64,000 nucleotides of DNA from Arachnopeziza araneosa (taxonomy: Eukaryota > Ascomycota > Leotiomycetes > Helotiales > Arachnopezizaceae), in NCBI GenBank assembly GCA_003988855.1, contig QYAI01000031.1:145195-209194 (forward strand), read 5' to 3'. The notes below the pieces were generated by a model that saw only the letters and a program-made list of their open reading frames with translations, had not been told where the DNA came from and searched no databases. This document shows, one piece after another, positions 47,663 to 58,259 of the stretch (position 1 is its first letter; every line of letters begins with the position of its first letter). The position numbers were made by a program, and so were the translations under genes.

Positions 47663-48608
47663 ATGTTCGACCTCCCGGACGCGAAACGGTATGTCCTCAC
47701 TTATCGATACCGTCTTGGAATTGAAGGCGGGATTACGCTGATTGCTTGTTGCGTCTAGCGTGCGGAGAGCAGATCTCTATGCCAGATCGCAGTCCCCCTC
47801 CCCACCACCAGAAGATGCGGATGTCGCGGTAGAGGAGGAGATACAGCGGCACCTTGCTGCCATTTACGGGCCTATTGAGTCGCCCGTGCCTAGCACCGAG
47901 AATGCAGAGCGCGAAACGGAGGCGGACGGCGTGGCAGAGCAGGAGTTCGAATTCCGCCTCTTTTCGACGCACCCCACCTCGACTCGAGACAACGCCGGTC
48001 CCAACAGCAGTGATAACACGCAGCTCATAACCCAGAGAATCATCCTCCAAGACGAGGATCCATCACAGGAAGGCGGCGGATTCATCACTCCCGCGCGACC
48101 GACGAGCTATTACATTGCCGGCGCCGCGAGTGGTGAGCGGAGAGAGCGGTATCTGCAGTCGGCGCTGTCCGGAGCGGCGGTTCTGCAGCGGGCGAGGCAG
48201 CGGGCGTGGGGACTGGAGGTGCCGTGGCGGGTGAGGGTGCTGCGGGTGAGTAGATCGGAGTACGCGAGGTTAGGAGGAGCGGGGAAGAAAGGCGAGGATG
48301 GAGATGGGGTTGGAGTTGGCGTGAGAGACCTTGCAGACGGCGAGAAGGATGGAAAGAAAAAGAGACCCGGGAAGAAGAGGAGGATATTGTTGAGAGAAAA
48401 GAAGAGAAGGAGGGATGGCGCCGAGGAACAGAGGAGGAAGGAAAAAGAAGCAAAGGAGGAGGCTGAGAGGGAGAAGAAGACAAGAAGGAATAGAGAGAAG
48501 AAAGTCAAGAGGAAGATGAAAGAGAAAGCTAAAAAGGCCAATGGTGGAGCTGAAGATCTGGACGAAATTTCTGGACAGGCGATGAATGCTGATCAGGCGA
48601 GCGAGTGA
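47663..48608 (+). CDS. DUF2011-like fungal protein, highly basic C-terminus
   Basis: Exon 1 is only 26 nt (47663-47688, MFDLPDAK plus two bases); exon 2 is 47759-48608; together 291 residues. The N-terminal part contains KRVRRADLYARS, then an acidic segment and EFEFRLFSTHP ... QRIILQDED, the pattern I associate with the fungal DUF2011 family. Another conserved-looking block is RPTSYYIAGAASGERRERYL to PWRVRVL. The last 100 residues are an extreme Lys/Arg/Glu helix (KKKRPGKKRRILLREKKRRR and onward), suggestive of nuclear/nucleolar location and coiled coil. No biochemical role is known to me. The GC-rich opposite strand opens long frames that are shadows. Confidence 0.75.
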
Positions 48609-48801
48609 TATGGGCCAAGTATCACGAATGAATGACAACCAGAGATTTGTCCAATCCCATGAGCTAATTTCTTGCAAGCTATGATATTTACGAAGCAGGA
48701 ATCATCTACGATGCTCGCAAGGCTAGAATGTAAACAAGCACCTTTCGCCAACCACCAACGCCTGCACTGCCGAGATCACTAATTATATTGCCAGATGTTG
48801 A
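48609..48801. other. Convergent 3' gap
   Basis: A 193-base gap between two genes that end toward each other. It should hold both terminators; no distinct motif was seen. Confidence 0.6.
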
Positions 48802-51800
48802 TCAGACATCATACATCTTCGATCTAGATTCCAGAGCTCCTTTGATGGCGTCGCAACTATCTTTGGCATCACCAAACAACATCTTTGTGCCTGGCATGAA
48901 GAACATAGGGTTTGGAACATCAGCATAACCACTTGCCATACCCCTCTTCATCACAATGACTTGCTTGCTCTTCCATGCGTGAAGGACTGGCATACCAGCA
49001 ATACTGGAACCAGGTTCAAGTGCAATAGGGTTTACAGTATCGTTAGCACCAATGACCAGAGTCACGTCTGTCTCACCAAAGTCGTCGTTGATCTCATCCA
49101 TTTCAAGAACGACTGAGAAGGTTAGATGTGAAACAACAGGAGGGTATTGAACATACTGTCATATGGAACACTAGCTTCAGCCAGGAGCACATTGCACTGA
49201 CCCGGCATACGGCCAGCAACCGGATGAATAGCGAAGCGGACATTCACCCCCTTCATCTTCAACATTCGCGTGATCTCACTGATTGCATACTGAGCTTTCG
49301 CCACGGCCATGCCATAACCGACAACAATGATCACGCTCTCCGCAGTTGCCAGCGCATCAGCAGTTTCGTCTATAGTGGTCTTGGTTATAGAACCTTCGAT
49401 CTTGAAATCACTATTATCAGAGGGTGGTATACCACCAAAGAGCACATTAACGAGGCCACGATTCATTGCCACACACATGATATACGACAGAATGGAACCC
49501 GAAACTCCAATGAGCGCCCCGACCGTTGTGAGCAATGGATTATCAAGCATGAAGCCTTCTGCAACAAGTGCGAAGCCGGAATAGGCATTGAGCACAGTGA
49601 TGACAACAGGCATATCAGCACCGCCAATGGCAGCCGTGGTTGTATAGCCTTTTAAGAAACTGAGAATCGCATTACCTGCAAGACATCCAGCGGCGATCAT
49701 CGGAGCTCCAGGGGCCATTGCAAGGAATGTGCCCATTGTTGCGACATTGAGACCAAGAAGAGAGGAATTGAGAGCGTGACGAGGACCTGGGATCCTAATA
49801 GGTTTGGATGACATGCGACCAGCAAGCTTCAAGAAAGCGACAATGGATCCGGTAAAGGTAACACCACCAATCAGTACCCCGAGGTATCCTGAGACGAGAT
49901 GTAGCATTGAGATATCCCCAATGTGCGCCATGACACTTCCAAAACTGGTCAGGACAGCCGCCAAGCCTACGACGGAATGTAGGGCAGCGACCGTTTGTGG
50001 AAGATCGGTGGCAGTTGTCCGTCGACCAATCATGAGGCCAGCAATACTTCCCATTGCAGCTACACCGCCGAATTGGAGCAGAACATCTGGAGGAAACCCA
50101 ACTGCGGCTAGAGACGCGAGTACACCGGAACTAACGCCGAGCATGCCGAGCATATTTCCTTGCCGTGCTGTTGTTTGAGAAGCCAAGCCGGAAAGCGAGC
50201 CGATACAGAGCAGAGAGCTAGCAAGATACCCAGCCTGGACGAGACCAGCCATTCCAGTGCTTGCTGCAGCAATATATCCACCAGCGAAAAGCACGCCGGG
50301 AAAAGCGTATAGCCATGGGTATTCTGGTGGATCAGTTGGGCGCTTAAACATGTCCAGCATTCGCTTTGTGATGACAAATCCACCTGAAATGTTCACAAAT
50401 GCTAAGAGAACAGACAGAGCACCAAGAGCTTGGGGAATGGTATGAGGTATCAAACCTCCACCCATAATGAAGAATCCACCAACACCAACCATTCCAGATA
50501 TAGCATTGGTAACACTCATTAGTGGGGAGTGGAGAGCAGGTGTGACACCCCAAACTGTGCGGTAACCAACAAGTCCTGCCAAAGCAAATGTGAAGACGTT
50601 ACTCATGAAAAGAGGTCCTGTTGCTTTTCCAAGAGCAAGAGCAAGTCCCATACCACCAGTCACAGTAGCCACTTCTCGAGAAGTCTTTTGCCATGGAGTC
50701 AGAGCGAGCACCTCTTGAGCTTTAGTATCCATCGCGGGATTTGCAGGTCGAGCCGCAGGAGGTGGAGGTGCCGGTCTTGGAGCCGTTGGAACAATATCAC
50801 CTTTGTAGGTCACAATTGAGCCACGGACAACTTCATCGGCCAGATCAACGCCAAAATTCTTGTCCTCGGGAGTCATTGAGAGTAGGAATTTGGTAACATT
50901 GTTGGAGTACAAAGTTGAAGATTGAGTTGGGAGGCGAGACGGAAGATCAGTGTAGCCTATAATGTCAGCTGCAGAACAAAAATCAAGAATCTGCGTACCA
51001 ATTATTGTGATTCCATTATGCTCGATGAGTTTTCCTGGAGCTGTCGCGACGCAGTTTCCACCAGCCTCAGCTGCTAAATCAACAATCACGCTGCCTGGTT
51101 TCATAGCAGCAAGCATCTATTATAGTTAGCAAGTATTCCAAGTAGATGGAATGACTTACGTCTTCTGTAATCAATTTCGGAGCAGGTCTTCCAGGGATCA
51201 GGGCTGTTGTAATCACAATATCCACTTCACGACATTGTTCGAGAAAAAGTTTCATCTCAGCCTCAATAAACTCTTTTGACATCTCCTTTCCGTACCCTCC
51301 TGCGCCGGAACCATCTTCTTCGATTTCTACTTCGATAAATTCGGCTCCTAGAGATTGAACTTGCTCACGTGCTGCTGAACGGGTATCAAATCCTCGAACA
51401 ATTGCGCCCATTCGTCGGGCCTAGACGAGTTTAGTTATGAGCTCAAACTGGAGAATTAACCTACAGTAGCAATTGCACTCAGCCCTGCAACACCAGCACC
51501 AATTACCAAGATTTTGCAAGGGGGTATCTAGATCTGTCAGACTCGGGAAGGATTGTCCAACTAAAACTTACTTTGCTGCAATATGTCAGCAATTATCGAG
51601 GTACAAATGAATTTTCTTACCCCGCAGCTGTAACTTGGCCAGTGAGAAATCTCCCAAAATGATTAGATGCCTCCAAGACTGCTTTGTACCCTGCAATATT
51701 GGCCATGGAGCTATCACGTGGTTAGAACGTTTTCCCACAGAGCTCACAACCCACCTCAAGGCATCAAAAACCTGTGCTCTTGATATTCTAGGAATCATGT

Positions 51801-52472
51801 CCATCGCAAAGCTTGTGCTACCCTTCAGAGCCAACTTTTCCACTACATTCTTGTTCTGTGCCGGGTAAACAAACGAGATAATTGTCGCTCCATCTTTCAG
51901 TTTATCGACCTCGTTCATAGGACCTTCAAAGCTTGGCGCCCGAACCTTTAACATGATGTCGCTTTCGGCCCATACTGTCTTGCCATCTGCCAGAATCACT
52001 CCAGACTTCTCATATGCCTGGTCCGTAAATTGTGCTTCTGCTCCCGCGCCTCGTTCGACTAATATGCGCTTGAATCCTTTCTTGAGCAGCAGAGCTGCAT
52101 TTTGTGGAGTTATAGCGACACGTCTCTCGTGTGGATAGGTCTCGCGGACCACGCCAATGGTGAGCTCGCTGTATGGAATTGGATGAACTGGCGGGACGTA
52201 TTCGGAAGGAGAGTCGGGCGAGGCGGAGGCATGTCGAGCTGGAAGTATCGCAGAGACTCTAGGGTAATGGACTTTGCGGCTGTTCCAAGTCTTCGCAGGT
52301 TGGTAAAGAGGACGAGCAAATCGAACTGGAATTTGTCAGCATTGGAGGAGCTTCGGATCAATGGTAGGATACCTAGACGCCCAACGCTTCCGCGGTGTGA
52401 ATACAGAGCTGTAGACCGCAAGCCAGCACGACACTGCCCCAGTGCCGGCCGGAGAGTCGTCGAGGTTATCAT
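48802..52472 (-). CDS. Mitochondrial NAD(P) transhydrogenase, fused alpha-beta form
   Basis: Exons on - are 52472-52373, 52325-51755, 51710-51621, 51575-51572, 51527-51465, 51420-51160, 51116-49157 and 49112-48802, giving 1119 residues. The proton-translocating inner-membrane enzyme reduces NADP+ with NADH. The presequence (MITSTTLRPALGQCRAGLRS) is mitochondrial. Domain I has GVVRETYPHERRVA, TGQVTAAGKIPPCKILVIGA and MKPGSVIVDLAAEAGGN. Domain II (about residues 480-870) has 12 or more membrane helices (for example GLVGYRTVWGVTPALHSPLM). Domain III has VIIVVGYGMAVAKAQYAI, VRFAIHPVAGRMPGQCNVLL, VIGANDTVNP and VMKRGMASGYADVPNPMF. Joining exons 3 and 5 in frame needs a 4-nt micro-exon (CAAA), which restores the conserved AAGKIPP. 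All other introns are 43-47 nt. No transhydrogenase is present in baker's yeast, but many filamentous fungi have this gene. Confidence 0.95.
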
Positions 52473-53427
52473 CTTCGGACTGGAGAATGATTCTCTACGA
52501 AACGTAGACACAAGTCAAAATTGGCATTGGACTAGCTTGAAACCTGATTGCTTGACCGCTGATCTCGTCCAGTCAAGGTAGCTCCAGCTACTCAGGGGAT
52601 GCGAAGGTCAGGAGATTGTACGCCGAGAAGTGAATGAAGGTCGTAGAACAGTCGGTCCATGGGAAAGCGTGACTACAGCCGGCGGCGGCTGGAGGCTGTG
52701 TTTTGCCAACTCGTGCTTTGGACTTGCATTGATTCGTGGGATGCGGCGTCAGTACGAGCCCAGTCAGGCAAGTTGTGAGAGGTGTGGAGAAGGTGGGGTG
52801 CGGGGAAAGAGGGACCGAACACAACTGACAGCTGACCGTCGATGCGCTTGCCGTGACGGATTTCAATGGCGAAAGGGGCAATCATGCCTCAAAAGGAAGG
52901 TCGAAGGTACTGGATTCAAACATTCCGATCTTTGGCAGCGTTCAACCCAGAGAACGGTGGGGTGTCAGGCATTATGCGCCCAAAAAAGGCTGCATAAGTG
53001 GGTTCCACTCACTGAAATGGTTCATTATGCTGTGTCACTCGAGTCAAGAGACGTCCCCACTCTGAGAAACGTATTTCAGGACCAGCTTCAATCAGGTGAT
53101 AAAGTCACGTGACTCTACGCAAGACTCGCTTTGATTAAGAAAGAAAGAAAGTAGCCTGAATCACGAAACTTTTGTTAAGGCCCTGAGGTCTGGTTTCTGA
53201 GCTGTGGGTGAATACTGGAATCTGATAGATTGTGATATATTTCTCAATAGGTCTTTACGGCAAATTCCTAGGAACTGACCAATCAACAACAGGAGCGATT
53301 TGAGATTCTAAATTCTTCCTTTGGAGTGTTCTTGTCCGAATATTTATGATATGTTCAGGGATGCTATGTATCTAATTGGAAAATGTGGCGAAGGTCAAAA
53401 TCTGAAGGGAAAAGGCCGAAATCCGGA
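52473..53427. other. Transhydrogenase promoter and tyrosinase 3' flank
   Basis: The first about 300 bases should be the transhydrogenase promoter and leader. The rest is non-coding flank up to the tyrosinase stop. Overlapping frames on both strands in 52580-53110 show no motif. Confidence 0.55.
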
Positions 53428-54818
53428 TCAATGCTTAACATCCATTCCTCTATACAGCTTCAAAATCACACCTTCTCCCAACTCATTCGTGAATTCCCCA
53501 CCAGGGTTGTATAACCTTTCTACCGTATTTTTCACGCTTTCCGCCAACGCCGTTCTGTTCCCTTTAAATTCCGGCTCCCAATCCTTCACCTCCGGATACG
53601 AATACCCCAACACGGCGACATCCTTCACCTCATCGCTAACCCAAACCGTCCCATCATCCTTCGAGAACGGCGTCAAAGGGGTCGTTGAACTCACATTTCC
53701 TCCAACTGGATTGGTAAACGAGCCATCTTCATCAGTTGCCACTTCCATCCACGAATCAGGATGCATGGTCATCCAAAGCGTAAGTAAGCGGTCGACATTA
53801 GCGTGATGAAGGTAGAAGATAGGATCGAATGCCGCGTACGCTGGTGTATACATGTGGCCTACTTGACTGGGGTTGTAGCCACCTACAGCGTGGTGCACTA
53901 GATTGTGGGTGAACTCCAAAGCGGTAGGGGTGCTTCGGGATGTGGCAACAGTATTGTAGGTATTACATTGAAATTGGAGGTACTGTCTGGTGTTAGACAT
54001 GGTATGGTGAAAGGGATAGGGTCTTAACTGTGAATTGCATGAGGCTTGAACCTCCCAGATTTGCATCGATCACGGAGGGGTCCGAAATGCCTTCGTTAGG
54101 TGCTCTTAGAGTTGTTGGATAAGTGGCAATCGATCCTTCATTTTCCTGATCAGCGGGAAACCAAGTTGCGTTTAATGGAAACTGTTGGAATTTGTAAAGC
54201 AATAAAGGATTTGACACGTTTTTGAGTCCTGTTGGGGTGTTGATTTCAACCTCAACTGCATTGACAACAGCTGGCATTGTTGGAATAGATGCCCAGTCCC
54301 AATACGGCACTCGAAATTTATCAGCGGCTGTTTGATAATTCGAAGAGTTGTAGGTTTTTGCAATTGTTTGAACGTGGCTGGCGAGGATTTGCTCAAACAG
54401 ACCGAGGTAAGCTCGATGCCAAGTTGGGAAGAGAACATTGTAATGAGTACAGTAGCCTGACTCTGGGCAAGATGGGCCTCCTGTGATATTATCCCAAGCG
54501 TAATATGGACGTCCATGAATCCCTGCTATCTGAAACCAAGACAACATCTTGTTCTCTGGTGTTTGTTGCATCGCAATAAGGCCTTGAATATAGAGTGACC
54601 TTACCTGTTAAACTATGTTATCTGACATGAATTTGTACGTACCATGCTTGAAGATCATTTTGAAAGACTAGAATATTTCTTCTCGCTGGCCTTGCTCCAG
54701 ATGTGACATTCACACCAGTGTGAACTCCGATAAGAGGGTATACCGCTTCTACAATGGAAACATTTAAGAAAACAAACCAAAAGAAACAGATCAAAACCGA
54801 ACCAGATGCGGAAAACAT
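53428..54818 (-). CDS. Secreted short-form tyrosinase (type-3 copper oxidase)
   Basis: Exons 54818-54643, 54599-54029 and 53982-53428 join in phase to 433 residues. A hydrophobic signal peptide (MFSASGSVLICFFWFVFLNV) precedes a secreted tyrosinase domain with many N-glycosylation sites. CuA ligands: His87 (GIHGRPY), His111 (CTHYNVLFP) and His120 (PTWHRAYLGLFE). CuB ligands: His275 and His279 (THNLVHHAVGG) and the His pair at 308-309 (FYLHHANVDRL). It oxidises phenols to quinones. The C-terminal region ends soon after VKDVAVLGYSYPEVKDW, so it lacks the long cap domain of mushroom-type pro-tyrosinases. The exon 1/2 join uses donor GTACGT and acceptor GTAAG, giving QAWSLYIQGL; an alternative join would give a slightly longer segment. 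The exon 2/3 donor (GTTAAG) is weak, so that junction is the least certain. Confidence 0.92.
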
Positions 54819-55486
54819 TTCGAAGTTGAAAATTGGCAATGAAAGTTGAAGGTGTCCTCAATTAAAACCTTGAAAGGATAAATGCCAAGTCTCGAATATA
54901 TACTGGGTGGTGATACATTAGCCGCCAAGATATCCGAATAGCCTCACGAGACAGTGTAGAACTAGATAAATCGCGTGAAGAATGCCTCTGTTATAACATA
55001 TTGCAGAGAGAGAGATTGGGAAGAGGACATGATCAATTGAATTGAGATGCTGATGCTCTCGAGTATCTTCTCCGCACCGCTTCTCAGGTTCTATTTCCAG
55101 ATGCTGTTCTCAAATACCTTTCGTTATTTCTTAAATCGTTGATCTATCCCAGGACATGCCAAGTTTTACATCGAGTAGATATGGTTGTAATTCGCAGTGC
55201 GTTCAGGCATAATTCTTCTGTCGGGGATCAAAGTGTGTACAAGCCTGATGTATTCCAAGAGAAGAAAGCTGAGCTATATATCCTTGTCCAAATAGCTTTT
55301 TTTGTCCTGTCTCGGACGAGGTTCTCTCCATTTCTTAAGAACTAACCGCTCCTGTAGTTGTGTCTTGTTTTGTCTGTTGTCTCGTGACCCCTGGCTGCTC
55401 ACCCTCGCTCACCTCAACCTCAGCATCCTCACCGCCATCCATCCCCAACTTGAATCGATATCCTCAACTGTTCTCGAGGCAGCAAG
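54819..55486. other. Divergent intergenic region between tyrosinase and alpha/beta hydrolase
   Basis: Holds both promoters. AT-rich near the tyrosinase; the last 100 bases before 55487 are CT/CA-rich (CCTCACCGCCATCCATCCCC), a likely 5' leader. No gene was seen. Confidence 0.6.
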
Positions 55487-56383
55487 ATGATTGCCACCGA
55501 CTCTGACAGTTGCGTTCATACAACGGCTGGGCTAGTCGAGGCCGAGGTTTCTGGCTCGGGTATACCAATTCTTATCTTACACGGGAGTCCAGGAGGCATC
55601 GATGCCGCCCGGTCAATGAGTCACTTCCTGGACAATGACAGATTCAAAATCATCTGCCTCTCACGCCCGGGCTATCTTAACACTCCGCTCTCGGCGGTGC
55701 ACCGTTCAATCGATGCCGAAGCAGATCTTGTTGTCGCATTACTCGATGCCTTGCAAATCCCACGTGCTGGTGTTCTGGCTTGGTCAGGCGGAGGCCCAGT
55801 TGCCTACCAGCTGGCCTCTCGACATCCGCACCGTGTGTCTGCTCTAGTTGCCATCGCGGCTGTGAGCTCGGCCTGGATCGCACCCAAGACCCATATCACA
55901 GAGCGTATCATGTTCGGCACGAAGCTCGGTGATCGGATCATCAAATTCATGGCTTCACACTCGCCTGAGCACGTGATCGAAGCAGCGCTCGAAGGAGAAG
56001 GTTCCCTGCGCGGCGACGAGCTTCACCTTCTGGCCCAGGAGGTGATGGCTGATCCAGCCCAGCGCCAGCTAGTACTGGAGATGGCCTTGACCGCCAACGT
56101 GGGCGGCGCACGCAAGGAAGGTTGGCAGAACGACGTCAAGAACTTCGCATCGATCAAAGCTTTAGGACTCGAACAAATTCAATGCCCCGTTCTGCTCATC
56201 CATGGCGATGCTGATACAGATGCACTCCTGAGCTACAGCGAATCAGCCCACACGCGCTTGCCGCGCAGCTCGCTTATAGTTATGCCAAGAGGAACACATC
56301 TCTCATTCTACGCGCACTCGCAGGCGCGCGATGTTCAGGACCAGGCAAAGAAATGGTTCTTAGAACACGCACAAGGTATTTAG
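55487..56383 (+). CDS. Alpha/beta-fold hydrolase, intronless, bacterial-like
   Basis: A single open frame of 298 residues. The alpha/beta hydrolase core is complete: oxyanion turn LILHGSPGG, nucleophile elbow LAWSGGGPVAYQLASRHPHR (Ser in GxSxGGP), acid Asp in LLIHGDADTDAL, and catalytic His near the end (MPRGTHLSFYAHSQA). There is no signal peptide, so a cytosolic enzyme is expected. The family acts on esters, amides, epoxides or C-C bonds; the substrate cannot be deduced. Unlike most neighbours it has no intron, and its codons look richer in G/C than the flanking DNA. The sequence has the feel of bacterial MhpC-like proteins. Transfer from bacteria is possible but unproven. Confidence 0.9.
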   Translation: MIATDSDSCVHTTAGLVEAEVSGSGIPILILHGSPGGIDAARSMSHFLDNDRFKIICLSRPGYLNTPLSAVHRSIDAEADLVVALLDALQIPRAGVLAWSGGGPVAYQLASRHPHRVSALVAIAAVSSAWIAPKTHITERIMFGTKLGDRIIKFMASHSPEHVIEAALEGEGSLRGDELHLLAQEVMADPAQRQLVLEMALTANVGGARKEGWQNDVKNFASIKALGLEQIQCPVLLIHGDADTDALLSYSESAHTRLPRSSLIVMPRGTHLSFYAHSQARDVQDQAKKWFLEHAQGI

Positions 56384-57306
56384 TCATGCTTGCATGACTA
56401 CTCTTATGCTTCATCTCCGACGTCTTCCCTCCGCTTCCTTGCAAAGCTGGTTCTTGGCCATCTTGATATTGCGGGATGCCCCGGTCCGAGATCTCCTTAA
56501 TTTGACCTGATCCCTCGCCAACGCGAGTATAAATGCATTCGGTTTATGATTTCACTCACAACATTCACCTCACCAGTGCCCTCCCGGTGAGACCCATTAT
56601 CAGCAATGCTTGTTGACTTCGACTTTCTACTTGATTCCTGAATTAGAGTCTCTTAATTTCTCCGTTTACGGATGATTATCGTACAGCCATTGGTTCATTC
56701 GATTGTTCTCTGAATGGGAAGGATGGTGTACCAATGTCAGCCGACTAAAATTCTTGGCCATATCTAGAAGGGGTCGTTAGCTAAATTAAATCTGATTGCG
56801 CAGAGCATGGGAAAACTTTGAGTCCTTAGAGACTGAGATGGCTTATCCAGACCCAAGATTCCAAGAATTTCCTTTTGAACCGGCAACAGTTTGGACAAGA
56901 TCAAGGAACTGGGGTTCGAACACCTTGGTTTTGAAGCCAACTCAAACAAGGAAGCAGTCTCCTTGGCGTCTGACTATAATAGAATATCAATATCTGGTTC
57001 CCATCAAATCATGAAATGAATTATCCAACCGTGTTGTTTGGCAGCCATCTTGGGGGTAATGCAATCAGGAGCAGTTGGGTCCTCTGTCGAGCGAGAAAGT
57101 TTTCCTTGGCGCAGTTAGAATTCAAGACCGCAAACTCTCCAGTTATGCCATGTATTTCTTTCCATTGAATCAAACCATCGCAGCAAGTACGCCAAATCCT
57201 GATCACAATGTTGTCTTTCCAGCTCGAGTTCAATCTTGATTTCCCACACCAATTGTCTATAGAACCCTCTTGATCTTTCAGTTCTCATCTATACAAAGCC
57301 ATTAGC
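56384..57306. other. Intergenic, no gene recognised
   Basis: About 920 bases. Includes the hydrolase 3' UTR. Short frames (60-72 codons) on both strands have no motif. Confidence 0.5.
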
Positions 57307-58259
57307 ATGAGCTCGTACTTTTTAGTGTCTGCAGGTCTTACCAGTCGAATCTTCCCACTTTGCCGCAGAGAGAAGCCCAAAGCGTTGAAGGTTTTGAGAT
57401 CCAATTACAATAGGCTATCAATCTCTCCCGAAGTTAGAGAAAGGTATTGGCCTAGCATTAAGAATTCTACTGAATAAATCCCAGATCGGAAGCGGCAGAA
57501 TACACAAGCTGTAAGTTTCTCATTCCAAATTTTCTAGTTGGTCTTGTGCTAGCGGCTTCATATTGTTGCCACCAGTATGGACTTGTGCCGACGGCTTGGA
57601 CTTGTGCTAGCTGGATATTGCTGCAACTAGCGTGGAGTCCCTACAGTCGGCCGTACTCCAACAGATGGTCGCTCTACAATTGACTTACTAAGTACGTAAT
57701 ACAATCTCAACACAATACAGACGTTGTTGATGATGATGATGATGACGACGATGATGAGGGCGATGTTGATATGACAGGCCTCGACCAGCAAAATCCAGAG
57801 GTCAAGGTTAGTTATCCACTCTACATACTCTCTTCGTCCTTCAGTCCACGTCTCCTCCTCAACCTTCACTCTGCATGTCTTCTGCAACCTTCGGTCCTAT
57901 TCGCTAACTCGGTACTATAGAAGAAGAAGAAGACCCGGCGTGGCACTCGAAGAACAAGAAGAACAGAACGAAGAAAGAGCGAGGTGACAAACCTCATAAA
58001 CAAGAATTCTCGTTTTGCAGAAGACCATATCGTTAAGGAGCGCCTTCGCAACAATCCAAATGATGCCATCGGTCTTCAGAACTTCAATGATACTCGAGAC
58101 AATCCATATACACATCATAAAATTGAGAAAGGGCGTGGTGTGGTGCCGGTTAGCGGTGAAGCCCTGGGGGTCCTAGCACAGCCTAGAGAGCCTACTGCGC
58201 CCGCTGGCACATCCACATCACGTCCGAGGCTGCCTACGGAGTTGGATTGTAATTATTGA
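57307..58259 (+). CDS. Possible orphan gene: four small exons, acidic then basic low-complexity protein
   Basis: Four exons fit together in phase: 57307-57443, 57485-57510, 57721-57806 and 57921-58259, giving 195 residues. The donors are GTATTG, GTAAGT and GTTAGT, and the acceptors CCAG, ACAG and ATAG. The product starts MSSYFLVSAGLTSRIFPLCR. It then has an Asp run (nine D) with EGDVDMTGLDQQNPEVK, at once followed by KKKKTRRGTRRTRRTERRKS. A more normal segment follows (NSRFAEDHIVKERLRNNP, GLQNFNDTRDNPYTHHKIEK) and a Pro-rich end. The family is not recognised. The acidic/basic pair could bind nucleic acid or histones, but that is a guess. The alternative donor at 58249 would replace the last three residues and extend the protein by about 45 residues to a TAG near 58450. 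Intron 2 holds degenerate repeats. Confidence 0.35.
57721..57765. repeat. GAT/GAC trinucleotide tract
   Basis: A run of GAT and GAC triplets with minor interruptions. In the proposed orphan gene it encodes the Asp tract. Microsatellites of this type expand easily. Confidence 0.8.

Noticed and set aside
48085..48677. Long frames on the - strand opposite the DUF2011 gene
   Set aside because: They are complements of the AAG/GAG-rich basic tail, giving Ser/Phe/Leu low-complexity products.
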